Source: Pseudomonas sp. AL03
GTDB lineage: Bacteria > Pseudomonadota > Gammaproteobacteria > Pseudomonadales > Pseudomonadaceae
Direction of reading: 5' to 3'
NCBI RefSeq assembly: GCF_029960815.1
Contig: NZ_JASBRE010000031.1
Coordinates: forward strand, 1 to 53,379
DNA length: 53,379 nucleotides
Shown: positions 35,775-43,743 of the stretch, one piece after another
Position numbering within the stretch: the stretch's first letter is position 1
Layout of the letters: each line of letters begins with the position of its first letter
Made by a program: the position numbers and the translations under genes
Notes under the pieces: generated by a model
What the model was told of the DNA's origin: nothing
What the model saw: the letters and a program-made list of their open reading frames with translations, nothing else
The model's database searches: none

Positions 35775-36068
35775 ATGTCGACTCAACACCCGTCCCGCCG
35801 CTTCACCCCCATGTCCCAATTCGCCACCGACTACCCCGTCCTGCTCATCGACAGCGACGCCCCGCTACGCGAACTCCACAACTGCGTCAGCGAGCGCCTC
35901 AATGCCGTCCTCAAATACTTGCATCTGATGGCCTGCACCAGCCTGCCGGACTACGCCGAGAACGATATCAACACCGTCACCAACATCGCCCGGATCATGG
36001 TCCAGGATGTGAGTGATGTGTTTCGGATGATTGAGCAGCGTGGGTTTGATACCTCCAAAGGCCAATGA
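35775..36068 (+). CDS. Small Pseudomonas protein, DUF3077-like
   Basis: A 97-residue soluble protein. After a polar N-terminus comes LLIDSDAPLRELHNCVSERL and a helical, Asp-rich C-terminal half. The pattern of a strand followed by paired helices resembles DUF3077 proteins, which occur in many paralogous copies in Pseudomonas, often with the same leader sequence. GAGG precedes the ATG. The gene ends at a strong terminator. The family assignment is tentative and the function unknown. Confidence 0.8.
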   Translation: MSTQHPSRRFTPMSQFATDYPVLLIDSDAPLRELHNCVSERLNAVLKYLHLMACTSLPDYAENDINTVTNIARIMVQDVSDVFRMIEQRGFDTSKGQ

Positions 36069-36084
36069 TCGAATTTCAACCCAA

Positions 36085-36110
36085 AAAAACCCGCATTGAT
36101 GCGGGTTTTT
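36085..36110 (+). terminator. Intrinsic terminator
   Basis: AAAAACCCGCAT pairs with ATGCGGGTTTTT around a tiny loop, with the T-run inside the stem end. It closes the 35775-36068 gene. Confidence 0.9.
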
Positions 36111-36171
36111 ATTACTTGATCATGTGCTGTAGTTCTAGCTTTTGATCTGGGGGGCTAGATACAGATGATTG

Positions 36172-36200
36172 TGACAGGCAGCAATCGGCCAATTGCTGCC
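36172..36200. repeat. 29-bp dispersed repeat, left copy
   Basis: This sequence (starting TGACAGGCAGCAATCGGCC) matches 37672-37700 at 24 of 29 positions in direct orientation. It is partly palindromic (GGCAGCAAT...ATTGCTGCC). The two copies bracket an AT-rich 1.5-kb island. Confidence 0.65.
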
Positions 36201-36256
36201 CTTCGCCATGGGCAACATTCGGCCAGGAGTGGACAGTCACAATAGACTCGCGCAAA

Positions 36257-36325
36257 GCGAATCGTGTAGTGTTTGAGCTGAATTTGCTCGTGCATCTGCG
36301 AGAGCAACTGTGGCTTTCCATCCAT
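36257..36325 (-). pseudogene. Tyrosine recombinase/integrase N-terminal remnant
   Basis: From ATG 36325 (GGGAG upstream) the frame reads KPQLLSQMHEQIQLKHYTIR, the conserved N-terminal DNA-binding start of integron-type and phage tyrosine integrases. Homology then ends abruptly at about 36257, in sequence belonging to the flanking repeat. Everything downstream, including the catalytic domain, is lost. The region 36111-36475 otherwise holds only the repeat and the start region of the next gene. Confidence 0.55.
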
Positions 36326-36475
36326 GGTGTATAACTCCCTTATGTGGTCATCGGACCGCTGCAAGGTCCAGCCTATGCAGGAGTAGCAAAGAGGACAAGG
36401 AATGTTAGCCACCAAGCTCGTGAAGCGTTCCCCCCACGCTTAGGGTTTATTTGTAGTTATGCCGGATCTAAAGAC

Positions 36476-36877
36476 ATGAAACGCAAGCATCTGAAGATAA
36501 TTTTATTTTCACTTTCAATATTTACTTACAATGCATCAGCGGATCAAAAAAACTTGAGTCTTGAGCCTCTTGCAATAGCTAACACAAACTGCGCCGCGTT
36601 TTATGCGACCGCACAAGTTTTGATTAAGCCAGAAGCGAAGAAAGAGTATGAGTCAAAATTCACAACACATTATGCCCTATCACACCAGCTCAGCTCTTCA
36701 TATGAAACACTAGCAAAAAATCTGAACGAAGAAATTCAACACCAAGCCACTGAGGCTTTATCTTTAAAAGAGCAGGCGCAAGCTGTAGATTTCTTAACCA
36801 AAAACTCAATTAAGTGTAGCGCAATCGAAGTTCAATCTACTGCAGCAATTAAAAACCACATCGTCTATCATGAATAA
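36476..36877 (+). CDS. AT-rich secreted protein, function unknown
   Basis: A 133-residue exported protein with signal peptide MKRKHLKIILFSLSIFTYNA (cleavage near ASA). The mature part is helical and polar, with two cysteines (NTNCAAF; SIKCSAI). Codon use is strikingly AT-rich compared with all neighbours, which implies recent transfer. The ATG at 36476 is preferred for the signal peptide, though only a weak AAAG precedes it. It is divergent from the integrase remnant. I recognise no family. Confidence 0.68.
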   Translation: MKRKHLKIILFSLSIFTYNASADQKNLSLEPLAIANTNCAAFYATAQVLIKPEAKKEYESKFTTHYALSHQLSSSYETLAKNLNEEIQHQATEALSLKEQAQAVDFLTKNSIKCSAIEVQSTAAIKNHIVYHE

Positions 36878-37192
36878 ATCACTAACTAAATGCTCAGCCA
36901 TAACAACTCTATGGGTCGCCCCCATTTTCGTAGACTCCACGAAGAGCCGCTCCTCGCCGGCTGCGGTCTGTTGCAATCGGCAGGAGCCGGCCAAGAGCCG
37001 ACATTCGAAGCGATTCGAGCACCGGGTATGATTCAGCTTGCGGGGAGGCGAATCCGCCTGAAACAATTGCGGATTTGACGATGGGATTCTCCTCCACGCT
37101 GTATGAGAGGTACGGAAAATCAATCGGAGCAGTCATTTATTTTTTGAAGGTAAGGCTTGTGCATTGAGATAAACTGCGCCTTTTTCCACCAG
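36878..37192. other. Gap with dispersed-repeat sequence
   Basis: Part of this gap (about 36905-37075) resembles sequence scattered in Pseudomonas genomes that reads GRLLPIATDRSRRGAALRG on the minus strand. The 75-codon minus frame at 36909-37136 runs through it and is not convincing as a gene, although its first 40 residues could be a remnant of something else. Confidence 0.4.
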
Positions 37193-37423
37193 CTACATAG
37201 CCCAGATCTCTGACATCAATTCAAAAAATTCAGCTTCACTTAACTCAAACTCCGCGCCCTCTTCCATTGCCATTAAGATTAGCAAGGCTCGATCCATTGA
37301 CGACATAAGTTCTAAACCATGCTCTTGATATATCTCAAACGAAACTTTCGATATCTTTTTCACGTCAAAGCCGTCAACCAAGGTTTTTTCGAGTTCTATA
37401 GCCAAATCAGTTCTTGAGAACAT
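37193..37423 (-). CDS. Small acidic AT-rich protein, immunity-like
   Basis: A 76-residue, strongly acidic, helical protein starting MFSRTDLAIELEKTLVDGFD, with GGAAG before the ATG. The codons are AT-rich. Its start overlaps by one base (TAATG) the stop of a decayed frame that ends like a polymorphic-toxin tail. That tight arrangement, size and charge are typical of an immunity gene following its toxin. No family is recognised, so the role is inferred from context. Confidence 0.65.
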   Translation of the reverse strand: MFSRTDLAIELEKTLVDGFDVKKISKVSFEIYQEHGLELMSSMDRALLILMAMEEGAEFELSEAEFFELMSEIWAM

Positions 37424-37658
37424 TACTTCCAGCTCTCCGGTTCAATACCTGTAGGAGGATGATACTGAGCACTGACCCGCTGCTCATTTTGCTTTCGGGA
37501 TGGACACGTATTACTGCTCCTGAATGATGTAGCTTTTCATCCATTGCCCAGTCGAACCAGTATGGATTGTACTTTGTTAAGAACGACGCGCCCAGCGTGG
37601 CGCCCTCTTGTGACTTACCCTTGTTTCGTAGATTCCTCGACAGGCCGCTTCGGGTCGA
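37423..37658 (-). pseudogene. Orphan toxin C-terminal tail, frameshifted
   Basis: A frame open from about 37658 encodes FLTKYNPYWFDWAMDEKLHH and then SGAVIRVHPESK. At an A4 run (37487-37490) the sense frame continues one step over as NEQRVSAQYHPPTGIEPESW followed by a lysine and TAA at 37423. Restoring one A joins them into a single reading frame. The end of the coding frame abuts the small acidic gene. It resembles the displaced C-terminal tip of an Rhs/CDI-type toxin with its immunity partner. No toxin family is recognised. Confidence 0.55.
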
Positions 37659-37691
37659 TTACTGCCCGTCATGACAGGCAGTAATCGACCC
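37652..37691. repeat. 15-bp perfect inverted repeat
   Basis: Arms 37652-37666 and 37677-37691 (GGGTCGATTACTGCC and its complement) with a 10-base loop. It includes most of the right copy of the 29-bp repeat (37672-37700; left copy at 36172-36200). The toxin-tail frame starts at its inner edge. The remaining gap to 37846 holds a REP-like half unit (about 37788-37826) and no gene. Confidence 0.75.
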
Positions 37692-37846
37692 TTAGCTGCC
37701 ATTCGAGGGGCCGGATGCAGGGTCCAGTCATTAAGTAAAGTCTATTTACTTTGAAAAAAACCTGTGCCGCGGTTTCCATTGGGAATTGGTGTTGGCCGCG
37801 GACGCAGCCTTCGGCATCTGCTACAGGTTGGCGTCCGTTGTTGAGA

Positions 37847-38395
37847 TCAGAAGTTAGCCGGGGTGTTGGAGCTGATGATTTCCGCCTCATCCGCCCCAAT
37901 ATTCCGAAACCGATGCGGCAGCGTCGTCGGAAAGTAATACCCATCCCCAGCATTCAGCACACTAATCTGCCCATCAACCGTCAGCTCAACCGTGCCACGG
38001 GTGACGAGCCCACACTCCTCCCCTTCCGAGTGCACAATCGGCTCTTCCCCCGAACTCGCCCCAGGCGCGTATTGCTCGCGCAAAAGCCGCATCTGCCGAC
38101 TCGGCACCGAAGCGCCAATCAGCAGCAACCGCAGCCCATGACGGCCGAGATCCGGCTGTTCATTGGCGCGGAACACGTATTGATGCTCGCGGGGCGGTTG
38201 GTCGAAGGTGAAGAAGTCTGCCAAGGACATGGGGATGCCTTCGAGCAGTTTTTTGAGGGAGCTGACGGAGGGACTGACGCGATTCTGTTCGATCAGAGAG
38301 ATGGTGGCATTGGTGACGCCGCTACGCCGGGCCAGCTCGCGCTGGGACAGTTTGTAGCTTTCGCGTACTAATTTGAGTCGTGAGCCCGTGTCCAT
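37847..38395 (-). CDS. XRE-cupin regulator, PauR/PuuR-like
   Basis: A 182-residue regulator with an N-terminal HTH_3 domain (LSQRELARRSGVTNATISLIEQNRVSPSVSSLKKLL split over residues 17-51) and a C-terminal cupin (about 105-180; HSEGEECGLVTRGTVEL and a GDGYYFPTTLPHRFRN stretch). Length and sequence match PauR/PuuR, repressors of polyamine catabolism genes. No polyamine catabolic gene is adjacent, though ornithine decarboxylase lies 18 kb away. Another repressor of the same subfamily is possible. Confidence 0.88.
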   Translation of the reverse strand: MDTGSRLKLVRESYKLSQRELARRSGVTNATISLIEQNRVSPSVSSLKKLLEGIPMSLADFFTFDQPPREHQYVFRANEQPDLGRHGLRLLLIGASVPSRQMRLLREQYAPGASSGEEPIVHSEGEECGLVTRGTVELTVDGQISVLNAGDGYYFPTTLPHRFRNIGADEAEIISSNTPANF

Positions 38396-38638
38396 GACAG
38401 CCTTATGCGAAGAATACTTAAGGGTTATGGGGGTGGATGGCGGGCGACTTTTGGCCGTGAAAGTACCGCTTCCCTGTCCCGCAAATGTGAAAGGCGGGTA
38501 TTAAATCACGTTTGGTGGTGTTGCTCAGCAGGTTCGATGAGTGGGTGAGTGAAAAGGTTTTTTGGAGCTGAAATAAGCGCATCGTTGGGCGAGTCGCCGC
38601 CTCGCAGATCGCCCATTTCATTAGTTGATCAGTGTTGG

Positions 38639-39109
38639 TCATCCTGCCGCCAAGCCCTTCCCCGCCCGCTCCAGATTGCGCCACAGCCACACAGGCAAGA
38701 CATCAGGATCAAGGCTGTCGATCAGGTTCTTCAGCGCCAACCCCAACTCCGTATCGCCCTCGATCACCAGGCGTCTGCGAAAGAACAGCGTGTCCGGGTC
38801 TTCCTGACGGCTGGCCAGCAATAAAAACTCTCGCCAGTTGCCGCTGATGGTCACGTGCGCCGTGGCGTGCTCGGCAATTCGCAACCCCTCACGGCTCAGG
38901 GTCAAGTACCAGGACAAGCCGAGATCCGGGATCCGCAGGCATAACCAGCGCCCGCGCAACACTTCAAATTCGCCATCGCGCAACGGCTCGGCGAGGCAGC
39001 GATTGAGCGCCTGCTGCAACGCCAGGCGCTGCACCGCAAAGGGCACCCGGCGTACCAACGGCAGTAACCGGTCGGCGCCCTTCAACAGCCACTTTTTTCG
39101 GTTCAACAC
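38639..39109 (-). CDS. ubiT: Oxygen-independent ubiquinone biosynthesis factor UbiT
   Basis: A 156-residue SCP2-fold protein that binds ubiquinone intermediates, the third partner of the anaerobic ubiquinone pathway. The SCP2 core spans about 45-145 (WYLTLSREGLRIAEHATAHV; GDTELGLALKNLIDSL). A GTG start at 39109 is chosen because GGAGG lies seven bases upstream. It overlaps the ubiV stop by a few bases, so translation is probably coupled. The 243-bp gap to the regulator holds no gene. Confidence 0.9.
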   Translation of the reverse strand: MLNRKKWLLKGADRLLPLVRRVPFAVQRLALQQALNRCLAEPLRDGEFEVLRGRWLCLRIPDLGLSWYLTLSREGLRIAEHATAHVTISGNWREFLLLASRQEDPDTLFFRRRLVIEGDTELGLALKNLIDSLDPDVLPVWLWRNLERAGKGLAAG

Positions 39110-39993
39110 AGGCCGACCTCCTCGACGCGCAACATGCCGGCCTGGCCATGCCAGTAGCCATTGCAACCGTCGACGAACAACGGCGGTGTCTCGCCCAGTC
39201 GAACCCGCTGATAGGCGGCAATGACCTCGGCCATGCCCTGAGCGCGGGGGCTCAGACGCAACACGTCGGCACCGCAAGCTACCAACCCGGCGTAATCCGC
39301 CAGCAGATTGGTCACCTCGGCCGACATCGTTTGAATACCGTTAATGGTGAACAGCGCCTGCCCTTCCTGACTGGTCAGTGCCAGGCCGTCGGGGTAGTTG
39401 AGGCAGCAAAACCGGCAGTCGTCCTTGGGCAGGTTTTCCGCCCGGGCCGTAAAGCAGCGTGCGGAATAGGCCAAGGGCAAATGCCCATAGGCAAAGATCT
39501 CGACTTCCGGAACCTCACGGCCCAGTTCGCGCACCTGTTCGAGTACATCGCCAATCAGCGCCGCCGAACATTCCACGGGCGGCACCCATCGCGTCATCCC
39601 GCAGTCCAGCAGCTGCGCCAGCGTATGACCGTTGTACAGATTAAGAGCAGGACCACCCACGAAAGGCAACTTGCGCTCGGCCATAAACTGCACCGCGCCC
39701 ATGTCGTTGGCTTCCACCAGCAACTGGCCGTTGTCGCAGAGCCGACGTAGGCTGGAGAGTTCGGACGCCGCTTCGATCAACGTCAAGCTGGAGAGCACCA
39801 ACTGTGCCTGGCTGCATTCCTGTAACTCGCGCCCCAGCCCTAGCCATTGATCCAGTGAAAATGCCCGGCGTTTCGAGCACACGGTTTCCCCCAGATAAAT
39901 CACATCCAGGGGCAAGGCCGACATCTCGGCGTAAAAGTGACTGAGTTGCTCTTTGTCCCAATAAAACAGGACCGGTCCAAGGCTGAGCTTCAT
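39103..39993 (-). CDS. ubiV: Oxygen-independent ubiquinone hydroxylation protein UbiV
   Basis: A 296-residue peptidase U32 family protein. With UbiU it forms a [4Fe-4S] heterodimer that hydroxylates ubiquinone precursors without O2. The start MKLSLGPVLFYWDKEQL and the cysteine cluster DDCRFCCLNYPDG are characteristic. GAGGGAGG precedes the ATG at 39993. It lies 10 bp after ubiU and overlaps ubiT, forming an operon. Confidence 0.94.
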   Translation of the reverse strand: MKLSLGPVLFYWDKEQLSHFYAEMSALPLDVIYLGETVCSKRRAFSLDQWLGLGRELQECSQAQLVLSSLTLIEAASELSSLRRLCDNGQLLVEANDMGAVQFMAERKLPFVGGPALNLYNGHTLAQLLDCGMTRWVPPVECSAALIGDVLEQVRELGREVPEVEIFAYGHLPLAYSARCFTARAENLPKDDCRFCCLNYPDGLALTSQEGQALFTINGIQTMSAEVTNLLADYAGLVACGADVLRLSPRAQGMAEVIAAYQRVRLGETPPLFVDGCNGYWHGQAGMLRVEEVGLC

Positions 39994-40003
39994 GTCGCCT
40001 CCC

Positions 40004-40999
40004 TCATTGCCATGATCGATGATAAGCACCCAGGGTGGTCTGGCTGCCTTCGGACAAACCGGCCAGCACCCGCCGCCATTCCTCCTTGACCCGAAAACTG
40101 TCCGGCGAGCCACGATGGGCATCCAGTGCCGCGCGCCAGACACGGGTGACTTGTTCGACGTAGGCCGGACTGCGTTGGCGGCCCTCGATTTTTACCGCTT
40201 CGACGCCGACGGCCGTCAGTTCCGGCAGCAAGTCCAGCGTGTCGAGGCTGGTGGGTTCTTCCAGCGCATGAAAGCGTTTGCCGCCGACCAGGAAGCGGCC
40301 TTTGCACAGGGTTGGGTAACCCGCGGGTTCGTCAGGGGTGTAGCGGTCGATCAGCACTTCACTGAGCCGTGCGCTCAAGCCATCAGCGTCATCACTCCAG
40401 CGCACCGCCTTGGCTGGCGAACACACACCGCACAGGTTCGGCGACTCGCCGGTGATGTAGGAAGACAGATGGCAACGCCCTTCAGCCATGATGCACAAGC
40501 TGCCGAAGCCAAAGACTTCGATGGGCACCGGGCTACTCGCGGCGACCTGGCGCACCTGCGCCAACGACAACACCCGTGGCAGCACCGCGCGACGAATCCC
40601 GTAGCGCTGCGCATAGAACTCCAGCGCCGCGGCATGGGTTGCCGAGCCCTGCACCGACAGGTGCAACGCGAGTTGCGGATGCCGCTGGCTGGCGTAGTTG
40701 AGCACCCCAGGATCAGCGGCAATCAGCGCATCCACGCCGAAATCGGCGGCCCGATCGACCGCGCGTTGCCAGCGCTCCCAGCCCTTGGGTTGCGGGTATG
40801 TGTTGACCGCGACGTAGAGTTTGCGTTGATGCTGGCGGATGTGGGCGACCGCGGCGTCGAACTGTTTGTCGTCCATGTTCAGCCCGGCGAAATGCCGGGC
40901 ATTGGTGTCATCGCGAAAACCGACATAGACGGCATCGGCGCCTTCGCGCACCGCCGCTTTTAGCGCAGGCAGGTTCCCTGCCGGGCAGACCAGTTGCAT
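40004..40999 (-). CDS. ubiU: Oxygen-independent ubiquinone hydroxylation protein UbiU
   Basis: A 331-residue U32 family protein, partner of UbiV. It begins MQLVCPAGNLPALKAAVREG, the typical UbiU start. Cluster-binding cysteines are visible in GSLCIMAEGRCHLSSY, NLCGVCSPA and YPTLCKGRF. GAGGA precedes the ATG. It heads the ubiU-ubiV-ubiT operon, needed for quinone-dependent denitrification. A candidate ANR/DNR box lies 103-116 bp upstream. Confidence 0.94.
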   Translation of the reverse strand: MQLVCPAGNLPALKAAVREGADAVYVGFRDDTNARHFAGLNMDDKQFDAAVAHIRQHQRKLYVAVNTYPQPKGWERWQRAVDRAADFGVDALIAADPGVLNYASQRHPQLALHLSVQGSATHAAALEFYAQRYGIRRAVLPRVLSLAQVRQVAASSPVPIEVFGFGSLCIMAEGRCHLSSYITGESPNLCGVCSPAKAVRWSDDADGLSARLSEVLIDRYTPDEPAGYPTLCKGRFLVGGKRFHALEEPTSLDTLDLLPELTAVGVEAVKIEGRQRSPAYVEQVTRVWRAALDAHRGSPDSFRVKEEWRRVLAGLSEGSQTTLGAYHRSWQ

Positions 41000-41101
41000 G
41001 GGTAATCCTCATGGAAAAACGCGTCTCGACCATCAATCGATGCCTGTGGCGCAGCGATCGAAAAAGGCGCTGCCAGTCTAGCGAGACCGGCAGGCCCAGC
41101 C

Positions 41102-41115
41102 TTGACGGCAATCAA
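41102..41115. promoter_or_regulatory. Candidate ANR/DNR box upstream of ubiU
   Basis: TTGACGGCAATCAA matches the FNR-type consensus TTGAT-N4-ATCAA at nine of ten positions. It lies between moeA and ubiU, about 110 bp before the ubiU start. Regulation of ubiUVT by anaerobiosis is expected. Confidence 0.6.
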
Positions 41116-41121
41116 TTGCCA

Positions 41122-42357
41122 TCAATGCATCAGGTCGGCGAAGGACAGGAACATGACCTTGTCGTGCTTGAGCACTTGCTGCTCGCACTCGATCACCGCC
41201 AGCCCGTCAGCCCAACACGCAGCGCTCAGCATGGCGGAGCTTTGCTGAGGGTGCAGCTCCACGCTTAACTGGCCGTTAGCGTCAGGAGTGAGCCTTGCCC
41301 GCAGGTACTGCCGGCGCTTGTTGCGCTGCAACCAGTCGAACCCGGCGGACACGGCCATTGGCACCGGCAACACGTCTTTCACGCCTTGAGCCCTAAGCAG
41401 GAACGGACGCACCACCACCAACGCGGTAATCAGCGCCGCCGAAGGATTGCCCGGCATACCGATCCAGGGTTTGCCGGCCACTTCGCCAAAGGCCAGCGGT
41501 TTACCCGGCTGAATGGCCAGTCGCCAAAAATTCAGGCTGCCGAGTTCCTCAATGGCCTGTTTGAGGTGATCTTCCTCACCGACCGAGACGCCACCGGAAC
41601 TCAACAGCAGGTCGCACTCCGAAGACGCCAGGCTCAAGGCATGCCGGCTGGCCGCCAGCTCATCGGCCATGACGCCATAGTCATGCACCTCGACGCCCCA
41701 ACCGCTCAACAACGCCGCGAGGCAGTAACGATTGCTGTTGTAAATTTGTCCGGGCGCCAACGGATCGCCCGGTTCACGCAGTTCATTGCCGCAGCTGAGC
41801 AAGCACACCTGCAACGGTCGATAGACCTCGATCCGCGCAATGCCTGCGCCGGCCAGCAACCCCACTTCCTGCGCGCGCAGCCGCTTGCCGGCCTTGAGCA
41901 ATAGATCGCCTCGACGAACTTCCTCGCCTTCCTTGCGCACGTGATCGCCAGCGTTTACGGGCGGGAACCAAACACGCTCGGCCTCGATTCGGCAACGCTC
42001 TTGCGGCACCACCGTGTCGGCACCCGGTGGCAATGGTGCGCCGGTAAAAATCCGCACCGCCTGCTGCGCGAGCAAGGGCGAGTACGCCGAATCTCCTGCC
42101 GCAATTCGTCCGCCAATCGACAAATAGCCACCTTCCGGTGACAGCTCAGCGGCCCTGAGGGCATAACCGTCCATGGCACTGTTGTCCCAGGCCGGCAAGT
42201 TCACCGGGGAATGAATGTCCGCCGCCAGAACCCTCCCCAAGGCTTGATCCAGACCGATCTTTTGCATCAGGGGCGGCGGCGGTGCCTGCTCCAGCAGACG
42301 GCTGATGGCCTCGTCCACGGGCATCAAGTGGCCGAGGTCGCACACCCGCCCGGTCAT
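41122..42357 (-). CDS. moeA: Molybdopterin molybdenumtransferase MoeA
   Basis: A 411-residue MoeA that inserts molybdate into adenylylated molybdopterin to give active cofactor for nitrate reductase. The N-terminal PAWDNSAMDGYALR, the GDHVRKEGEE stretch, LLSSGGVSVGEEDHLK and GMPGNPSAALI are all signature motifs. The ATG overlaps the moaB stop by four bases (ATGA), so the two are co-translated. It lies upstream of ubiUVT on the same strand. Confidence 0.95.
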   Translation of the reverse strand: MTGRVCDLGHLMPVDEAISRLLEQAPPPPLMQKIGLDQALGRVLAADIHSPVNLPAWDNSAMDGYALRAAELSPEGGYLSIGGRIAAGDSAYSPLLAQQAVRIFTGAPLPPGADTVVPQERCRIEAERVWFPPVNAGDHVRKEGEEVRRGDLLLKAGKRLRAQEVGLLAGAGIARIEVYRPLQVCLLSCGNELREPGDPLAPGQIYNSNRYCLAALLSGWGVEVHDYGVMADELAASRHALSLASSECDLLLSSGGVSVGEEDHLKQAIEELGSLNFWRLAIQPGKPLAFGEVAGKPWIGMPGNPSAALITALVVVRPFLLRAQGVKDVLPVPMAVSAGFDWLQRNKRRQYLRARLTPDANGQLSVELHPQQSSAMLSAACWADGLAVIECEQQVLKHDKVMFLSFADLMH

Positions 42358-42908
42358 GAGCGTGTCTCGCAGGCGTCAACGACCCGCTGCTCCTGCGGTT
42401 TCAAATGCGGGGCGAAGTTGCACGGGCCGGTGCGACTGTCCAGTTGTTCGAGCAGGATCTGGTTCCAGGCGGTTCGACACGCTCCCGGCGAACCGGGCAC
42501 GCAGCACACCAGCACGCCGTTGCTCATCCCGGCCAATGCTCGTGACTGCAGACTGGACATGCCGATTTCCGCCAGGGATACCTGACGGAACAGTTCGCCG
42601 AAGCCTTCCACGTGTTTGTCCAGCAACGGCAGGACCGCTTGTGGCGTGTTGTCGCGAGCGGTGAAACCGGTGCCGCCGGTCATCAACACCACTTGCACCT
42701 TGGGGTCGGCAATCCAGTGGGAGACCTTCGCGCGAATCTGATAAATGTCGTCCTTGACCAGATCACGGTCGATCAACACATGCCCGGCCGTTTGCAGCAA
42801 ATCTGTCAGGGTCTGCCCCGAGGTGTCGGTGTCAAAGGTGCGCGTATCGCTGATGGTCAGCACGGCAATGTTCAGGGGTTCAAACGTGCGTTGCGCCAAA
42901 TGGGCCAT
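42354..42908 (-). CDS. moaB: Molybdenum cofactor biosynthesis protein MoaB
   Basis: A 184-residue MoaB/Mog-family protein that adenylylates molybdopterin or acts as its paralogue. Signature motifs are NIAVLTISDTR, TGGTGFTARDNT and VCCVPGSPGA. The start at 42908 (MAHLAQRTFEPLNIAVL) has GGAAGG upstream and the usual N-terminus; the longer frame is not used. It is first of the moaB-moeA pair. Confidence 0.94.
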   Translation of the reverse strand: MAHLAQRTFEPLNIAVLTISDTRTFDTDTSGQTLTDLLQTAGHVLIDRDLVKDDIYQIRAKVSHWIADPKVQVVLMTGGTGFTARDNTPQAVLPLLDKHVEGFGELFRQVSLAEIGMSSLQSRALAGMSNGVLVCCVPGSPGACRTAWNQILLEQLDSRTGPCNFAPHLKPQEQRVVDACETRS

Positions 42909-43008
42909 ATCCAAGCCTTCCCGTAGATGAGGGTATGGCCCAAAGCCTGAACCGGAATGGCGAGCGAGCCTATTCCTCCAAGGAGGTACCTCGTCGGGGC
43001 AGTATCCC

Positions 43009-43656
43009 TCAAGGCGCCAAGCGGTTGCGTTGCCATACGCCATCGCGCAAACGGTAATCGAGACGGTCATGCAAGCGGTCGGCACGGCCCTGCCAGAACT
43101 CCAAACGGTCGGGCTGCAGACAATAACCGCCCCAATGTTCGGGCCGCGGGACGGTCTTGCCGGCGAAGCGTTGGGTGGTTTCCCTCAACAGCGATCCAAG
43201 CGCGGCCCGATTGGCCAACGGCTGGCTCTGCGGTGAAGCCCAGGCGCCCAAACGACTGTCCAGCGAACGGGAGTCGAAGTACGCATCCGACAGCGTCGGG
43301 GCGAGCCTGGACACCTGGCCTTCAATACGCACCTGACGCTCCAGCCCCGGCCAGAAAAAGGTCATGGCGGCATTCGGGTTAGCGGCCAGCTGCTGGCCCT
43401 TGTCACTTTGGTAATTGCCGAAAAAGGTAAAGCCTTCATCGCTAAAGCCCTTGAGCAGCAGGACCCGGCAGTGCGGGCGCCCTTCACTGTCGACCGTCGC
43501 CAACACCATGCTGTTGGCTTCGACAGGCGGGCACTCGAGGTCGCGGGCCAGTTGCATCCACTGCCGGAACATCGCCAGCGGGTCGTTCAGCGCAGACTCG
43601 TCTTGCAGGCCAAAAAGGGTGTAGTTGCGGCGCATTTGTGCCAGGGAAAGGGGCAT
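43009..43656 (-). CDS. Pyridoxamine 5'-phosphate oxidase family protein
   Basis: A 215-residue PdxH-type FMN oxidase. Family motifs are MVLATVDSEGRPHCRVLLLK, FFGNYQSDKGQQLAANP and the C-terminal LEFWQGRADRLHDRL with WQRNRLAP. It would oxidise pyridoxamine/pyridoxine 5'-phosphate to pyridoxal phosphate. It sits in a denitrification region where the housekeeping pdxH is not expected, so it may be a second copy. GGAGA precedes the ATG at 43656. Confidence 0.9.
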   Translation of the reverse strand: MPLSLAQMRRNYTLFGLQDESALNDPLAMFRQWMQLARDLECPPVEANSMVLATVDSEGRPHCRVLLLKGFSDEGFTFFGNYQSDKGQQLAANPNAAMTFFWPGLERQVRIEGQVSRLAPTLSDAYFDSRSLDSRLGAWASPQSQPLANRAALGSLLRETTQRFAGKTVPRPEHWGGYCLQPDRLEFWQGRADRLHDRLDYRLRDGVWQRNRLAP

Positions 43657-43743
43657 AACGGTGATCTCCAGAAGGTTCTGCACAGTGTGCAAGGCACTGC
43701 GCAACACCACCTTGACCACCATCAACACTGAGCATGCCCACCT

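Noticed and set aside
36909..37136. 75-codon minus-strand frame in the AT-rich island
   Set aside because: Its second half reads through a sequence that seems dispersed in Pseudomonas genomes; no independent support.
36338..37700. Integron cassettes with attC sites
   Set aside because: I looked for GTTRRRY/RYYYAAC core pairs around the AT-rich genes and found no convincing pair, so only an integrase remnant is claimed.
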